NCBI GenBank assembly: GCA_019245755.1
Contig: JAFARC010000045.1
Coordinates: 62,001-126,000 of the forward strand
Reading direction: 5' to 3'
DNA: 64,000 nucleotides
Origin: Mycobacteriaceae bacterium
GTDB lineage: Bacteria; Actinomycetota; Actinomycetes; Mycobacteriales; Mycobacteriaceae
The notes beneath the pieces were generated by a model that made no database searches, was not told the origin of the DNA, and saw nothing but the letters and a program-made list of their open reading frames with translations. This document shows, one piece after another, positions 51,372 through 62,886 of the stretch; position 1 is the first letter of the stretch; every line of letters starts with the position of its first letter. The translations under genes were made by a program, and so were the position numbers.

Positions 51372-54300
51372 GTGACTGCTGTGCCTGTTCATGACTACGA
51401 CACCGACCTGATGACGACCCTCTCGGAAAGGGTCGTCATCGGTGATGGAGCGATGGGCACGCAGCTGCAGGCCGCCGATCTGACGCTCGACGATTTCCTG
51501 GGCCTCGAGGGCTGCAACGAGATCCTCAATGACAGCCGCCCGGACGTGATCGAGCACATCCACCGCGCGTACTTCGAGGCCGGCGCCGACGCGGTCGAGA
51601 CCAACACGTTCGGCTGCAACCTTTCCAACCTCGGCGACTACGACATCGCCGACCGTATCCGTGAGTTGTCCCAGAAGGCCACGGTGATCGCGCGCCGGGT
51701 CGCCGACGACCTCACCGCGCCCGACCGCAAGCGCTACGTGCTCGGGTCGATGGGCCCGGGCACCAAACTGCCCACGCTCGGGCACACCACCTTCACCGCG
51801 ATCCGCGACGCCTACCTCGAGGCCGCCGTGGGGATGCTCGACGGCGGGGCCGACGCGATCCTCATCGAGACCTGCCAGGACCTGCTGCAGCTCAAGGCCG
51901 CGGTGCTGGGCGCCCGGCGAGCGATGGCGAAGGCCGGGCGGTGGATCCCGGTGTTCACCCACGTCACGATGGAGACCACCGGCACGATGCTGCTCGGTAG
52001 CGAGATCGGCGCGGCCCTGACGGCCATCGAGCCGCTCGGCGTGGACATGATCGGCCTGAACTGCGCCACCGGGCCGGCCGAGATGAGCGAGCACCTGCGC
52101 CACCTGTCCCGCCACGCCGGCGTGCCGGTGTCGGTGATGCCCAACGCCGGCCTGCCGGTGCTCGGCGCCAACGGCGCGGAGTACCCGCTGGCGCCCGACG
52201 AGCTGGCCGAAGCACTGTCGGGCTTCATCACCGAGTTCGGGCTGTCGCTGGTCGGCGGCTGCTGCGGCACCACACCCGAGCACATCCGGCAGGTCGCGCA
52301 GGCCGTTGCGGGCGTGCAGCGGGCGCCGCGCAGCGTGACGTACGAGCCGTCGGTGTCGTCGCTGTACTCGTCGACACCGTTCGCCCAGGACGCGTCGGTG
52401 CTGATGATCGGCGAACGCACCAATGCCAACGGTTCCAAGGCTTTCCGTGAGGCGATGATCGCCGAGGACTACCAGAAATGCCTGGACATCGCCAAGGAAC
52501 AGACCCGCGACGGGGCGCACCTGCTCGACTTGTGTGTGGACTACGTTGGCCGCGACGGCGTCGCCGACATGGTCGCACTTTCGAGTAGGCTCGCGACCGC
52601 GTCGACGCTGCCGATCATGCTGGACTCCACCGAAACCGCCGTGCTGCTAGCGGGTCTGGAGCACCTGGGCGGCCGCTGCGCGGTCAACTCCGTCAACTAC
52701 GAGGATGGGGACGGGCCGGAGTCACGGTTCCACAAGACCATGGAGCTGGTGGCAGAGCACGGTGCAGCGGTGGTCGCGCTGACCATCGACGAGAATGGCC
52801 AGGCGCGCACCGCCGACAAGAAGGTCGACATCGCCGAACGACTCATCAACGACATCACCACGAACTGGGGCGTGGAGGAGTCGTCCATCCTCATCGACTG
52901 CCTGACGTTCACCATCTGCACCGGCCAGGAGGAGTCACGCCGCGACGGCATCGAAACGATCGAGGCGATCCGCGAGCTGAAGAAGCGGCACCCCAGCGTG
53001 CAGACCACGCTGGGGCTGTCCAACATCTCCTTCGGCCTGAACCCGGCCGCCCGGCAGGTGCTGAACTCGGCGTTCCTCAACGAATGCCGCGAGGCGGGCC
53101 TGGATTCGGCGATCGTGCACGCCTCGAAGATCCTTCCGATGAACCGGATTGGAGAGGAGCAGCGCAACGTCGCGCTGGATCTGGTCTACGACCGTCGCCG
53201 CGAGGGCTACGACCCGCTGCAGGAGCTGATGGGGATATTCGAGGGCGTGTCGGCGGCTTCGTCGAGGGAGTCGCGCGCGGCCGAGCTCGCAAGGCTGCCG
53301 CTGCTCGAGCGGCTGGCCCGACGAATCGTCGACGGTGAACGCAACGGCCTGGAGGCAGATCTCGACGAGGCGATGACCCAGAAGTCGCCGCTGGACATCA
53401 TCAACGAAGACCTGCTGGCCGGCATGAAAACCGTCGGCGAGCTGTTCGGGTCCGGTCAGATGCAGCTACCGTTCGTGCTCCAGTCCGCCGAGGTGATGAA
53501 GACCGCGGTTGCCTACCTGGAGCCGCACATGGAGACGTCCGACGACGACGCCGGCAAGGGCCGCATCGTCCTCGCCACCGTCAAGGGTGACGTGCATGAC
53601 ATCGGCAAGAACCTGGTCGACATCATCCTCAGCAACAACGGCTACGAAGTGGTCAACATCGGCATCAAACAGCCCATCGCCACCATTCTGGAAGTGGCGC
53701 ACGACAAGAGCGCGGACGTCGTCGGGATGTCGGGGCTGCTGGTCAAGTCCACGGTCGTGATGAAGGAAAACCTCGAGGAGATGAACAGCCGCGGGGTCGC
53801 CGAAAAGTTTCCGGTGCTGCTCGGCGGCGCGGCGCTGACTCGCAGCTACGTCGAGAACGACCTGGCCGAGCTCTACCGGGGCGAAGTGCATTACGCGCGG
53901 GACGCGTTCGAGGGTCTGCGCCTGATGGACACGATCATGAACACCAAGCGCGGGCTGGCACCGGACCCGAACAGCCCGGAAGCAGTTGCGGCGCGGGCGA
54001 AGGAAGCCGAACGCAGGGCCCGACACGAGCGGTCGAAGCGCATTGCGGCCGAGCGCAAAGCGGCCGAGATCCCGGTGGAGGTGCCGGCGCGGTCCGACGT
54101 CGCCGCCGACGTCGACGTCCCGGTTCCACCATTCTGGGGAACCCGCCTCGTCAAGGGGGTAGCGCTGGCCGAGTACACCGGGCTGCTCGACGAACGCGCG
54201 CTGTTCCTCGGGCAGTGGGGGCTGCGGGGCGCCCGCGGCGACGAGGGGCCGTCATACGACGACCTGGTGGCTAGCGACGGTCGGCCGCGGCTGCGGTACT

Positions 54301-54950
54301 GGCTTGACCGGCTGTCCACCGACGGCATCTTGGCCCACGCGGCGGTGGTGTACGGCTACTTCCCCGCGGTTTCGGAGGGTGACGACGTGATCGTGGCGAC
54401 CGAGCCCAGACCCGATGCGCCGGAGCGGTTCCGGTTCACGTTCCCACGTCAGCAGCGGGGCCGGTTCCTGTGCATCGCCGACTTCATCAGGTCGCGGGAG
54501 CGGGCCACCGAGCTCGGGCAGGTCGACGTGCTGCCATTCCAGCTGGTGAGCATGGGACAGCCGATCGCCGACTTCGCCAACGAGCTGTTCGCGTCCAACT
54601 CCTACCGCGACTACCTGGAGGTGCATGGCCTCGGGGTGCAGCTGACGGAGGCGCTCGCCGAGTATTGGCACCGACGCATCCGCGAGGAGCTCAAGTTCTC
54701 CGGTAACCGCCCGGTTTCGGCCGAAGATCCAGACTCGGTGGAGGATTATTTCAATCTCGGTTACCGCGGTGCCCGTTTCTCGTTCGGCTATGGGGCGTGC
54801 CCCAACCTGGAGGATCGCAACAAGATGATGGCGCTGCTGGAGCCGGAGCGGATAGGCGTCACGCTGTCCGAGGAGCTGCAGCTGCACCCCGAGCAGTCCA
54901 CCGACGCGTTCGTGCTGGTTCATCCGGAGGCCAAGTATTTCAATGTGTAG
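51372..54950 (+). CDS. metH: Cobalamin-dependent methionine synthase MetH
   Basis: 1192 residues, the same length as M. tuberculosis MetH. Four modules in order: homocysteine-binding barrel (VIGDGAMGTQLQ, ETNTFGCNLSN, zinc ligands in LVGGCCGTTPEHIR), methyl-tetrahydrofolate barrel (IGERTNANGSKAFREAM, SVNYEDG), B12-binding domain (ATVKGDVHDIGKNLVDIILSNNGYEV, His742 as lower ligand) and the AdoMet activation domain (RFLCIADFIRSRE, EYWHRRIREELKF, YRGARFSFGYGACPNLEDR). It transfers methyl from 5-methyl-THF, made by the MetF-like protein encoded at 4831, to homocysteine. GTG 51372 start is set by the -10. Confidence 0.97.
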   Translation: MTAVPVHDYDTDLMTTLSERVVIGDGAMGTQLQAADLTLDDFLGLEGCNEILNDSRPDVIEHIHRAYFEAGADAVETNTFGCNLSNLGDYDIADRIRELSQKATVIARRVADDLTAPDRKRYVLGSMGPGTKLPTLGHTTFTAIRDAYLEAAVGMLDGGADAILIETCQDLLQLKAAVLGARRAMAKAGRWIPVFTHVTMETTGTMLLGSEIGAALTAIEPLGVDMIGLNCATGPAEMSEHLRHLSRHAGVPVSVMPNAGLPVLGANGAEYPLAPDELAEALSGFITEFGLSLVGGCCGTTPEHIRQVAQAVAGVQRAPRSVTYEPSVSSLYSSTPFAQDASVLMIGERTNANGSKAFREAMIAEDYQKCLDIAKEQTRDGAHLLDLCVDYVGRDGVADMVALSSRLATASTLPIMLDSTETAVLLAGLEHLGGRCAVNSVNYEDGDGPESRFHKTMELVAEHGAAVVALTIDENGQARTADKKVDIAERLINDITTNWGVEESSILIDCLTFTICTGQEESRRDGIETIEAIRELKKRHPSVQTTLGLSNISFGLNPAARQVLNSAFLNECREAGLDSAIVHASKILPMNRIGEEQRNVALDLVYDRRREGYDPLQELMGIFEGVSAASSRESRAAELARLPLLERLARRIVDGERNGLEADLDEAMTQKSPLDIINEDLLAGMKTVGELFGSGQMQLPFVLQSAEVMKTAVAYLEPHMETSDDDAGKGRIVLATVKGDVHDIGKNLVDIILSNNGYEVVNIGIKQPIATILEVAHDKSADVVGMSGLLVKSTVVMKENLEEMNSRGVAEKFPVLLGGAALTRSYVENDLAELYRGEVHYARDAFEGLRLMDTIMNTKRGLAPDPNSPEAVAARAKEAERRARHERSKRIAAERKAAEIPVEVPARSDVAADVDVPVPPFWGTRLVKGVALAEYTGLLDERALFLGQWGLRGARGDEGPSYDDLVASDGRPRLRYWLDRLSTDGILAHAAVVYGYFPAVSEGDDVIVATEPRPDAPERFRFTFPRQQRGRFLCIADFIRSRERATELGQVDVLPFQLVSMGQPIADFANELFASNSYRDYLEVHGLGVQLTEALAEYWHRRIREELKFSGNRPVSAEDPDSVEDYFNLGYRGARFSFGYGACPNLEDRNKMMALLEPERIGVTLSEELQLHPEQSTDAFVLVHPEAKYFNV

Positions 54951-54971
54951 GGCGATGGCCAGGGCCGCGAC

Positions 54972-55655
54972 GTGAGGGCGGTGCTCTGGGACATGGACGG
55001 CACGCTGGTCGACTCCGAAAAGCTTTGGGACGCAGCGATGCACGCCCTTTACGACCATCTGGGCGGAATCCTGACGCCGCGGGTGCGGGCGGCCACCGTG
55101 GGGGGATCCGCGGAGAGCACCATGCGGATCGTCTACGCGGACCTGAGGCGTGACCCCGATCCCGCGCAGATGGCCGCCACCGCGGACTGGCTGCACGACT
55201 ACACCGCGAAACTGTTCGACTCCGGCCTGCCGTGGTGTGCGGGCGCGCCGGAACTGCTCGCGCAGCTTGCCGCGGAGCGGATTCCGATGGCGCTGGTGAC
55301 CAACACACGGCGGTCGCTCACCGAACGCGCGTTGAACATCATTGGCCGGCAGTATTTCTCCGCGACAGTGTGTGGCGACGAAGTGCCGCGCGGCAAGCCC
55401 GCGCCCGACCCGTACCGGCGGGCCGCGGCGTTACTGGACCAATCCCCGCGGTGTTGCCTGGCGATCGAAGACTCGGTCACCGGGGCTGCCTCCGCGGAAG
55501 CCGCGGGCTGCCCTGTCGTGGTGGTGCCCAACGACGTCGAGGTGCCCGGCGGCCCCCGTCGCCGACACATCGCGTCGCTGGCCGAGGTGGACGCGGATGA
55601 CCTTCGGGACATCTTCGTGCAGCTGGACACCGAGTTCGGAGAACGTAGCGCGTGA
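54972..55655 (+). CDS. HAD-IA phosphatase downstream of metH
   Basis: 227 residues. VLWDMDGTLVDSEKLW (motif I with nucleophile and acid Asp), VTNTRRSLTERAL (motif II), GKPAPDPYRRAAALL (motif III Lys), CLAIEDSVTGAASAEAAGCPVVVVPND (motif IV). Beta-phosphoglucomutase / phosphoglycolate phosphatase-like; substrate unknown. GTG start 21 bases after metH, so probably co-transcribed. Confidence 0.87.
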   Translation: MRAVLWDMDGTLVDSEKLWDAAMHALYDHLGGILTPRVRAATVGGSAESTMRIVYADLRRDPDPAQMAATADWLHDYTAKLFDSGLPWCAGAPELLAQLAAERIPMALVTNTRRSLTERALNIIGRQYFSATVCGDEVPRGKPAPDPYRRAAALLDQSPRCCLAIEDSVTGAASAEAAGCPVVVVPNDVEVPGGPRRRHIASLAEVDADDLRDIFVQLDTEFGERSA

Positions 55656-55706
55656 CCTCACCGAGGTGATTAGGGTGGCCTACATCACGCTGAAAGGACG
55701 TGTCCC

Positions 55707-57179
55707 ATGGCCCACGGTCCGGTCGGTGCCCTGCCGTCAACCATCGACGACGATGATTATGATTCCGCTCGGGTAGTCCGGATCGCCTCGGTCGCCGCCC
55801 TGGCCGGCCTTCTCTTCGGCTACGACAGCGCGGTCATCAACGGAGCGGTCGCGGCCATCCAGGGCGACTTCCACATCGGCAACGCCGCTTTGGGTTTGGC
55901 TGTCGCGTCGGCGCTGCTGGGCGCCGCGGCCGGGGCGGTGACGGCGGGACGGCTCGCCGACAGAATCGGTCGGCTGGCGGTGATGAAGATCGCCGCGCTG
56001 CTGTTTCTGATCAGCGCGATCGGCACCGGGTTGGCGCCCAGTGTCTGGGTGGTCGTCGTGTTCCGGGTCATCGGCGGGATCGGCGTCGGTGTGGCCTCGG
56101 TGATCGCGCCCGCCTACATCGCCGAGACCTCACCACCGCGGATCCGTGGTCGGCTCGGCTCGCTGCAGCAACTGGCGATCGTGTCGGGCATCTTCTTGTC
56201 GCTGGCGATCGACTGGGTGCTCGCGCACCTGGCCGGCGGGTCGCGCCAGGAGCTGTGGTTGGGGCTGCAGGCGTGGCGCTGGATGTTCATCGTGATGGCC
56301 CTGCCGGCCATCGTGTACGGCGGACTGGCCTACACGATCCCGGAGTCGCCGCGCTATCTCGTTGCCAAATACCGGATCCCGGAGGCCCGCCGGGTGCTCA
56401 CCCTACTGCTCGGGGAAAGGAACCTCGAGCTGACCATCTCACGGATCCAGGACTCGCTGCGGGCCGAAAAGCCGCCGTCGTGGCGGGATCTGCGCAAGCC
56501 GACCGGCGGCCTGTACGGCATCGTCTGGGTGGGCCTCGGGTTGTCCATTTTTCAGCAGTTCGTCGGCATCAACGTTATTTTCTACTACTCGAACGTGTTG
56601 TGGGAGGCCGTCGGTTTCAAGGAGAGCTCCTCGTTCACGATCACCGTGATCACGTCGGTGACCAACATCCTCACCACGCTGATCGCGATCGCGCTGATCG
56701 ACAGGATCGGCCGAAAGCCGCTGCTGTTGATCGGCTCCGCCGGAATGGCGGTCACCCTCGGCACGATGGCGGTGATCTTCGGCACCGCTGCACTGATCGA
56801 CGGCAAGCCGCACCTCGACGGCGCCGCGGGCCCGATCGCGCTGGTCGCGGCCAATCTTTTCGTGGTCGCTTTCGGCATGTCGTGGGGACCGGTCGTGTGG
56901 GTGCTGCTCGGTGAGATGTTCCCGAACCGGATCCGCGCCGCCGCACTGGGGCTGGCCGCGGCCGGACAGTGGGCGGCCAACTGGCTGATCACCGTGACTT
57001 TCCCGGCGCTGCGTGACGTGCTCGGGCTGGCGTACGGGTTCTACGCACTGTGCGCGGTGCTGTCGCTGCTGTTCGTGTGGCGGTGGGTCGAGGAGACCAA
57101 GGGCAAGCACCTCGAGGACATGCACAGCGAGGCCTGGCACCACGCGGCCCATCCCGCCGGGGAGCCGAAACCCGCGTGA
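55707..57179 (+). CDS. MFS sugar porter (SP family)
   Basis: 490 residues with twelve membrane segments. Sugar porter signatures: [70 protein letters not shown] (PESPR in [11 protein letters not shown]), [59 protein letters not shown] proton-coupled glucose or related hexose importer is most likely; the QQFxGIN motif is common to glucose and galactose porters. Not part of this locus in M. tuberculosis as I remember. The leader of 51 bases carries AAAGGACG before ATG 55707. Confidence 0.9.
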   Translation: MAHGPVGALPSTIDDDDYDSARVVRIASVAALAGLLFGYDSAVINGAVAAIQGDFHIGNAALGLAVASALLGAAAGAVTAGRLADRIGRLAVMKIAALLFLISAIGTGLAPSVWVVVVFRVIGGIGVGVASVIAPAYIAETSPPRIRGRLGSLQQLAIVSGIFLSLAIDWVLAHLAGGSRQELWLGLQAWRWMFIVMALPAIVYGGLAYTIPESPRYLVAKYRIPEARRVLTLLLGERNLELTISRIQDSLRAEKPPSWRDLRKPTGGLYGIVWVGLGLSIFQQFVGINVIFYYSNVLWEAVGFKESSSFTITVITSVTNILTTLIAIALIDRIGRKPLLLIGSAGMAVTLGTMAVIFGTAALIDGKPHLDGAAGPIALVAANLFVVAFGMSWGPVVWVLLGEMFPNRIRAAALGLAAAGQWAANWLITVTFPALRDVLGLAYGFYALCAVLSLLFVWRWVEETKGKHLEDMHSEAWHHAAHPAGEPKPA

Positions 57180-57213
57180 CTGCCACCGCCGCCGCGTGAC
57201 ACAATCGCGAGCC

Positions 57214-57477
57214 GTGAAGACCTTTGACGCGCTGTTCACCGAGCTGAGCGAAAAGGCGCGGGCCAGGCCCGCCGACAGTGGCACCGTCACCGCGCTCGAC
57301 GGCGGCGTGCACGGCCTGGGCAAGAAGATCCTCGAGGAGGCCGGCGAGGTCTGGCTGGCGGCCGAGCACCAGGGCGGGGAGGAACTGGCCGGCGAGATCA
57401 GCCAACTGCTGTATTGGACGCAGGTGCTGATGATCGCGCGCGGGCTGAGCCTCGACGACGTGTACCGAAAGCTGTAG
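57214..57477 (+). CDS. hisE: Phosphoribosyl-ATP pyrophosphatase HisE
   Basis: 87 residues. MazG-like helical protein with [81 protein letters not shown], including the acidic metal-binding helix EEAGEVW and E-x-x-Q. Second step of histidine synthesis. The stop at 57475-57477 directly abuts the hisG ATG at 57478. Confidence 0.94.
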   Translation: MKTFDALFTELSEKARARPADSGTVTALDGGVHGLGKKILEEAGEVWLAAEHQGGEELAGEISQLLYWTQVLMIARGLSLDDVYRKL

Positions 57478-58329
57478 ATGCTGCGAGTTGCGGTGCCCAA
57501 CAAGGGCGCGTTGAGTGAACCGGCCACCGAGATCCTGACCGAAGCCGGCTACCGGCGACGAAGCGATCCCAAGGACCTGACCGTCGTCGACCCGGTGAAC
57601 GATGTGGAGTTCTTCTTCTTACGTCCGAAGGACATCGCAATTTATGTCGGATCGGGTGACCTGGACTTCGGCATCACCGGCCGCGACCTGGCGCAGGAAT
57701 CGTTGGCGCCCGTCCGGGAGCGGCTCGCGCTGGGCTTCGGGACGTCAAGCTTCCGGTATGCCGCCCCGGCCGGCCGAGGCTGGACGGTCGCCGACCTGGC
57801 CGGCAAGCGGATCGCAACCGCGTATCCAAACCTGGTGCGAAAAGACCTGCGCGACAGAGGGATCGACGCCACCGTGATCCGGCTCGACGGTGCCGTCGAG
57901 ATCTCGGTGCAGCTCGGGGTGGCCGACGCCGTCGCCGACGTTGTCGGTTCCGGCCGCACCCTGGGGCTGCACAATCTGGTGGCTTTCGGTGAGCCGCTGT
58001 GTGATTCGGAAGCGGTGCTGATCGAGCGGGAGACCGTCGAGGAAGCCACCGCCGCGGCGCGCGACCAACTGGCCGCGCGCGTGCAGGGCGTGGTGTTCGG
58101 CCAGCAGTACCTGATGCTGGACTACGACTGTCCGCGTGCCGTGCTCGAGCGCGCCACCGCGGTCACTCCCGGGCTGGAGTCACCGACCATCGCACCACTG
58201 GCCGACCCGAACTGGGTGGCGGTGCGAGCCCTGGTGCCGCGCAAGGGCGTCAACGCGATCATGGACGAACTCGCGTCGATCGGGGCCAAGGCGATTCTGG
58301 CCTCCGATGTCAGGTTCTGCCGCTTCTGA
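57478..58329 (+). CDS. hisG: ATP phosphoribosyltransferase HisG (long form)
   Basis: 283 residues, long HisG with a C-terminal regulatory ACT-like domain. [95 protein letters not shown] (PRPP loop region), and regulatory part [18 protein letters not shown]…[31 protein letters not shown], which binds histidine. Commits ATP and PRPP to histidine synthesis. Coupled to hisE. Confidence 0.96.
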   Translation: MLRVAVPNKGALSEPATEILTEAGYRRRSDPKDLTVVDPVNDVEFFFLRPKDIAIYVGSGDLDFGITGRDLAQESLAPVRERLALGFGTSSFRYAAPAGRGWTVADLAGKRIATAYPNLVRKDLRDRGIDATVIRLDGAVEISVQLGVADAVADVVGSGRTLGLHNLVAFGEPLCDSEAVLIERETVEEATAAARDQLAARVQGVVFGQQYLMLDYDCPRAVLERATAVTPGLESPTIAPLADPNWVAVRALVPRKGVNAIMDELASIGAKAILASDVRFCRF

Positions 58330-58377
58330 GCGGGCACGGTGCTAGCGTCCACTGAGACATCCCGGCTGGAGGTCCGC

Positions 58378-58860
58378 ATGACGCATGCCGTCGTTTTGCT
58401 CCTTGCGCTGCTGATCGGCGTTGTCGCCGGCTCCCGGGCGTTCACCGCGCCGGCGGTGGTGAGCTGGGCCGGGTTTCTGCACTGGATCCACATCGACGAC
58501 AAGTGGTCGTGGTGGATGGCGCATCCGGTGGCCGTGGTGGTCCTGACCGTGCTGGCGCTCGGCGAGCTGGTCACCGATCAGCTGCCGAAGACGCCGGCGC
58601 GCACGACGCCGCCACAGTTCATCGCGCGACTGATCACCGGCGGCTTCGCCGGGGCGGTGCTGGGCTCGGCGTGGCATTACACGTGGAGCTCGCTGGGTGT
58701 GGGTGTGGTCGGCGCGGTGCTCGGCACGCTCGGCCTCTACGAGGCGCGCAAACGCCTGGTGGCGGCCACCGGGGGACGGGATCTGCCGATCGCGCTGGCC
58801 GAAGACGTCGTCGCGGTCGGTGGTGGCTTCGTCGTCGCCTACCTGGCGAGCATGGTATGA
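58378..58860 (+). CDS. DUF4126 membrane protein (Rv2120c-like)
   Basis: 160 residues, the same length as Rv2120c. About four membrane segments: AVVLLLALLIGVVAGSRAFTAPAVVSWAGF, AVVVLTVLALGELVTDQLP, LITGGFAGAVLGSAW and VGVVGAVLGTLGLYEARKRL. The motif G-x-R-x-F-x-A/S-P is the DUF4126 signature. GGAGGT precedes ATG 58378. Overlaps the oxidoreductase gene by ATGA. Function unknown. Confidence 0.88.
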   Translation: MTHAVVLLLALLIGVVAGSRAFTAPAVVSWAGFLHWIHIDDKWSWWMAHPVAVVVLTVLALGELVTDQLPKTPARTTPPQFIARLITGGFAGAVLGSAWHYTWSSLGVGVVGAVLGTLGLYEARKRLVAATGGRDLPIALAEDVVAVGGGFVVAYLASMV

Positions 58861-60230
58861 CCGGCCGGCAGTTCGACGCGATCATCGTCGGCGCCGGCCA
58901 GGCCGGGCCGCCGCTTGCCGGTCGGCTCACCGCGGCGGGGCAGACCGTCGCGGTGGTGGAGCGCAAGCACATCGGCGGCACGTGCGTGAACACGGGCTGC
59001 ATCCCGACCAAGACGCTGGTCGCCAGCGCGCACGCGGCACAGCTGGCGCGCCGCGGCGCCGAGTACGGCGTGGGCACCGGAGCCATCAACGTCGACATGG
59101 CAAAGGTCAAGGCCCGCAAGGACGGCATCATGCTCAGCGACCGCGCAGGCGTCGAATCGTGGCTCGACGGCATGGACGGCTGCACGGTGATCCGCGGGCA
59201 CGCCCGCTTCGAAGAGCCGAATACGTTGCGGGTCAACGGAGAAGCGATCTCCGGCGACAGGATCTTCCTCAACGTCGGTGGGCGTGCCGTCGTGCCCGAC
59301 ATGCCCGGGCTCGGCGACGTCGACTACCTGACCAACGTCTCGATCCTTGAACTCGACACTGTGCCTGAGCATCTCGTCATCATCGGCGGCAGCTACATCG
59401 CACTTGAGTTCGCACAGATGTTTCGGCGGTTCGGCGCGGACGTCACCGTCGTGGAGCGTGGCGCGCGGCTGGCGTCACGCGAGGACCCCGACGTGTCGGC
59501 GACGATCAAAGATGTTCTCGAAGCCGAGGGCGTCGAGGTGGTGTTGAACGCCGACGACATTCGCGTCTCGCGCGACGGCGACCGCGTCGCCGTCATGCCG
59601 CGTGCCGACGCCGCGAAGATCGTCGGCACACAGCTGCTGATGGCCGTCGGCCGCAGGCCCAACACCGATGACCTCGGCCTGCACCGGGCCGGTGTGCAGA
59701 CCGACGCGCGCGGCTTCATCGTCGTCGACGAGCAGTTGCGCACCAATGTCGGCCACATTTGGGCGATGGGCGACTGCAACGGCCGCGGTGCGTTCACCCA
59801 CACCTCATACAACGATTTCGAGATCGTCGCGGCGAACCTACTCGACAACGACCCGCGCCGGGTCAGCGACCGCATCCCCGCGTACGCGCTCTACATCGAC
59901 CCGCCGCTCGGCCGCGCGGGGCAAACCGTCACCGAGGTGCGCCGGTCCGGCCGCAAGGCGCTGGTCGGGTTTCGGCCGATGACACGGGTCGGCCGGGCGG
60001 TGGAAAAGGGTGAAACGCAAGGCTTCATGAAGGTCGTCGTCGATGCGCAGAGCCACGAAATACTGGGCGCGGCGATTTTCGGTGTCGGCGGGGACGAGGT
60101 GGTCCACGGAATCCTCGACGTGATGTCGGCGAAGGCGCCCTACGACACCCTGTCGCGGACCATGCACATTCACCCGACAGTCAGTGAACTCGTGCCGACG
60201 ATGCTTCAGGAGATGAAGCCGCTGGAGTAG
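58857..60230 (+). CDS. FAD-dependent pyridine nucleotide-disulfide oxidoreductase (RclA / MerA-like)
   Basis: 457 residues. FAD loop DAIIVGAGQAGPPLAGRL, redox-active disulfide GGTCVNTGCIPTKTLVASA (Cys43, Cys48), NAD loop VIIGGSYIALEFAQMFRRFGADVTVVERG, FAD-binding HIWAMGDCNGRGAFTHTSYNDFEI and a C-terminal dimer domain with HIHPTVSELVPTM, the base His-Pro. It lacks the N-terminal HMA domain and C-terminal Cys pair of mercuric reductase. Possible reductant of hypochlorite stress, metals or a low-molecular-weight disulfide such as mycothione; not decided by sequence. The last 50 bases overlap the RecB-like gene on the other strand. Confidence 0.88.
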   Translation: MTGRQFDAIIVGAGQAGPPLAGRLTAAGQTVAVVERKHIGGTCVNTGCIPTKTLVASAHAAQLARRGAEYGVGTGAINVDMAKVKARKDGIMLSDRAGVESWLDGMDGCTVIRGHARFEEPNTLRVNGEAISGDRIFLNVGGRAVVPDMPGLGDVDYLTNVSILELDTVPEHLVIIGGSYIALEFAQMFRRFGADVTVVERGARLASREDPDVSATIKDVLEAEGVEVVLNADDIRVSRDGDRVAVMPRADAAKIVGTQLLMAVGRRPNTDDLGLHRAGVQTDARGFIVVDEQLRTNVGHIWAMGDCNGRGAFTHTSYNDFEIVAANLLDNDPRRVSDRIPAYALYIDPPLGRAGQTVTEVRRSGRKALVGFRPMTRVGRAVEKGETQGFMKVVVDAQSHEILGAAIFGVGGDEVVHGILDVMSAKAPYDTLSRTMHIHPTVSELVPTMLQEMKPLE

Positions 60231-61074
60231 CCGGCACACCCTCGCGCAATGTGTGCGGCCAGCCCGGGTACGGCGGTGGTGCGCCGCCGAAGGCAGGGCA
60301 GTGGGCGCGATGGGCGCACCAGGCGCACAACCGCGACGGGCTGGGCCGGAAATCACCGGTAACGCCGGCGGATCGGATGGCTCTCCACATGGCCATCAGC
60401 GTTTTCTCGAACCGCAGCAGCTCGTCGAGATCGGGAGAGTAGTCGAGCAGCTGGCCGTCGGACAGGTACACCAGTCGCAGCCGGGTCGCGAGCACGCCGC
60501 GGGAGCGCAGCAGCGCCACCGCGTAGAACTTCAGCTGGAACATCGCCTTGAACTCGGCGAGCGCCCGCGCTTCCGGCGGCGCCTTGCCGGTCTTGTAGTC
60601 GACGACCCGCAGCTCGCCGGTCGGCGCCACGTCGATGCGGTCGACGAACCCGCGCAGCAGCGTGCCGTCGGCCAACTCCACCTCGACCCGTTGCTCGCAG
60701 GCCTGCGGATCGAACCGGGTGGGGTCCTCGAGCCGGTAGTAGCCGGAAAGCAGGGCCCTGGCCTCGTCGAGCAGCTCGGCCTGCTGGGCCGCATCGAGCC
60801 CGGCTGCGAGATCAGGCTCCGCGGCGAGCACACGTTCGGCGGCAGGACCGACCAGCGCCATCGCGGTCTGGCGCCGCCGGTCCGCCGCCGGCAGCGCGTA
60901 AAGCCGTTCGAGCGCGGCGTGCACGACCGAGCCGCGCAGCTGGGCGGTGGAGGTGGGCTCGGGCAACCTGTCGATCGCCCGAAACCGGTACAACAGGGGG
61001 CACTGCTTGAAGTCGCTGGCCCGCGACGGAGACAGCGCGGGAGCACGCGTGACCGGGTCGGGCTCGTCGGTCAT
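60181..61074 (-). CDS. RecB-family exonuclease (PD-(D/E)XK), Rv2119-like
   Basis: 297 residues. LSPSRASDFKQCPLLYRFRAIDRLPE, RGSVVHAALERLYALP, VEVELADGTLLRGFVDRIDVAPTGELRVVDYKTGK (catalytic Asp…Asp-Tyr-Lys), QLKFYAVALL, and the C-terminal Cys cluster RLCAWCAHRAHCPAF, which with Cys24 can bind an iron-sulfur cluster as in Cas4/AddB-like nucleases. Probably a single-strand exonuclease in DNA repair. The tail TPAASSPEASSARVH is extra. Divergent from trmI by 70 bases. Confidence 0.9.
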   Translation of the reverse strand: MTDEPDPVTRAPALSPSRASDFKQCPLLYRFRAIDRLPEPTSTAQLRGSVVHAALERLYALPAADRRRQTAMALVGPAAERVLAAEPDLAAGLDAAQQAELLDEARALLSGYYRLEDPTRFDPQACEQRVEVELADGTLLRGFVDRIDVAPTGELRVVDYKTGKAPPEARALAEFKAMFQLKFYAVALLRSRGVLATRLRLVYLSDGQLLDYSPDLDELLRFEKTLMAMWRAIRSAGVTGDFRPSPSRLCAWCAHRAHCPAFGGAPPPYPGWPHTLREGVPATPAASSPEASSARVH

Positions 61075-61087
61075 AGGGGAACCCTAA

Positions 61088-62289
<1,202 letters not shown>

Positions 62290-62302
62290 GCGGCGCCGGC
62301 GA

Positions 62303-62875
62303 TCAGCCGGTCGGCGTCGGGGATGCCGGTGCGGGCGCAGGCGGGGATTCGGGAGCTGACGCCGGGTTCTGGCCCAGGGTCAGCAGGATGTCAGCGGTCG
62401 TGCGCGACAACTGCCAGCCGCCTTGAAACGGCCGGAACTCCATCGGAAACGTGAAGCCGCCGCCGAGCGCCGGGTTCTGGCTGTGGACCGTGACGTCCGC
62501 GGTGACGTTGCCCGGGTCGGTGTCCGACCACGCGATGTTCTCGGCCGTGAAATCCAGCGGCGTGTACTGGTTGTCCTGCAGGGCCTTTCCGAACTTGTCG
62601 ATCTGCGCGGCGTTGTCCCCCGATGCGGCCTCGATCAGGCTCACCTTCTGGGCGCCGGGAACCGACGTGTCGGCCAGCTTGTAAAGGACGTCCGTCAACG
62701 CCTCGGGCGGCGGCAACGGGGCGGCCGGTTCCGGCGCCGCAACGGCGGCAGTCGTTGTCGGCGAGGACCGTTCGGACGCCGCGGGATGGCTTTTGGGGCT
62801 ACACGCCGCCGAGCCGAGTGCGAAAACCAACAGTGCGGCGGCGAACACCGCGAGAACCGGTGGTCGCCGCCGCAA
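62303..62875 (-). CDS. lppK: Lipoprotein LppK
   Basis: 190 residues from TTG 62875; M. tuberculosis LppK has 189. Signal peptide RRRPPVLAVFAAALLVFALG with lipobox SAAC. Pro/Ala/Thr linker, then the MTB12/LppK-type domain: EALTDVLYKLADTSVPGAQKVSLIEAASGDNAAQIDKFGKAL and FTFPMEFRPFQGGWQLSRTTADILL. No clear ribosome site precedes the TTG; ATG 62941 would add 22 residues but overlap the upstream gene and disturb the signal peptide. Function unknown. Confidence 0.83.
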   Translation of the reverse strand: MRRRPPVLAVFAAALLVFALGSAACSPKSHPAASERSSPTTTAAVAAPEPAAPLPPPEALTDVLYKLADTSVPGAQKVSLIEAASGDNAAQIDKFGKALQDNQYTPLDFTAENIAWSDTDPGNVTADVTVHSQNPALGGGFTFPMEFRPFQGGWQLSRTTADILLTLGQNPASAPESPPAPAPASPTPTG

Positions 62876-62886
62876 CGCGGAATGAA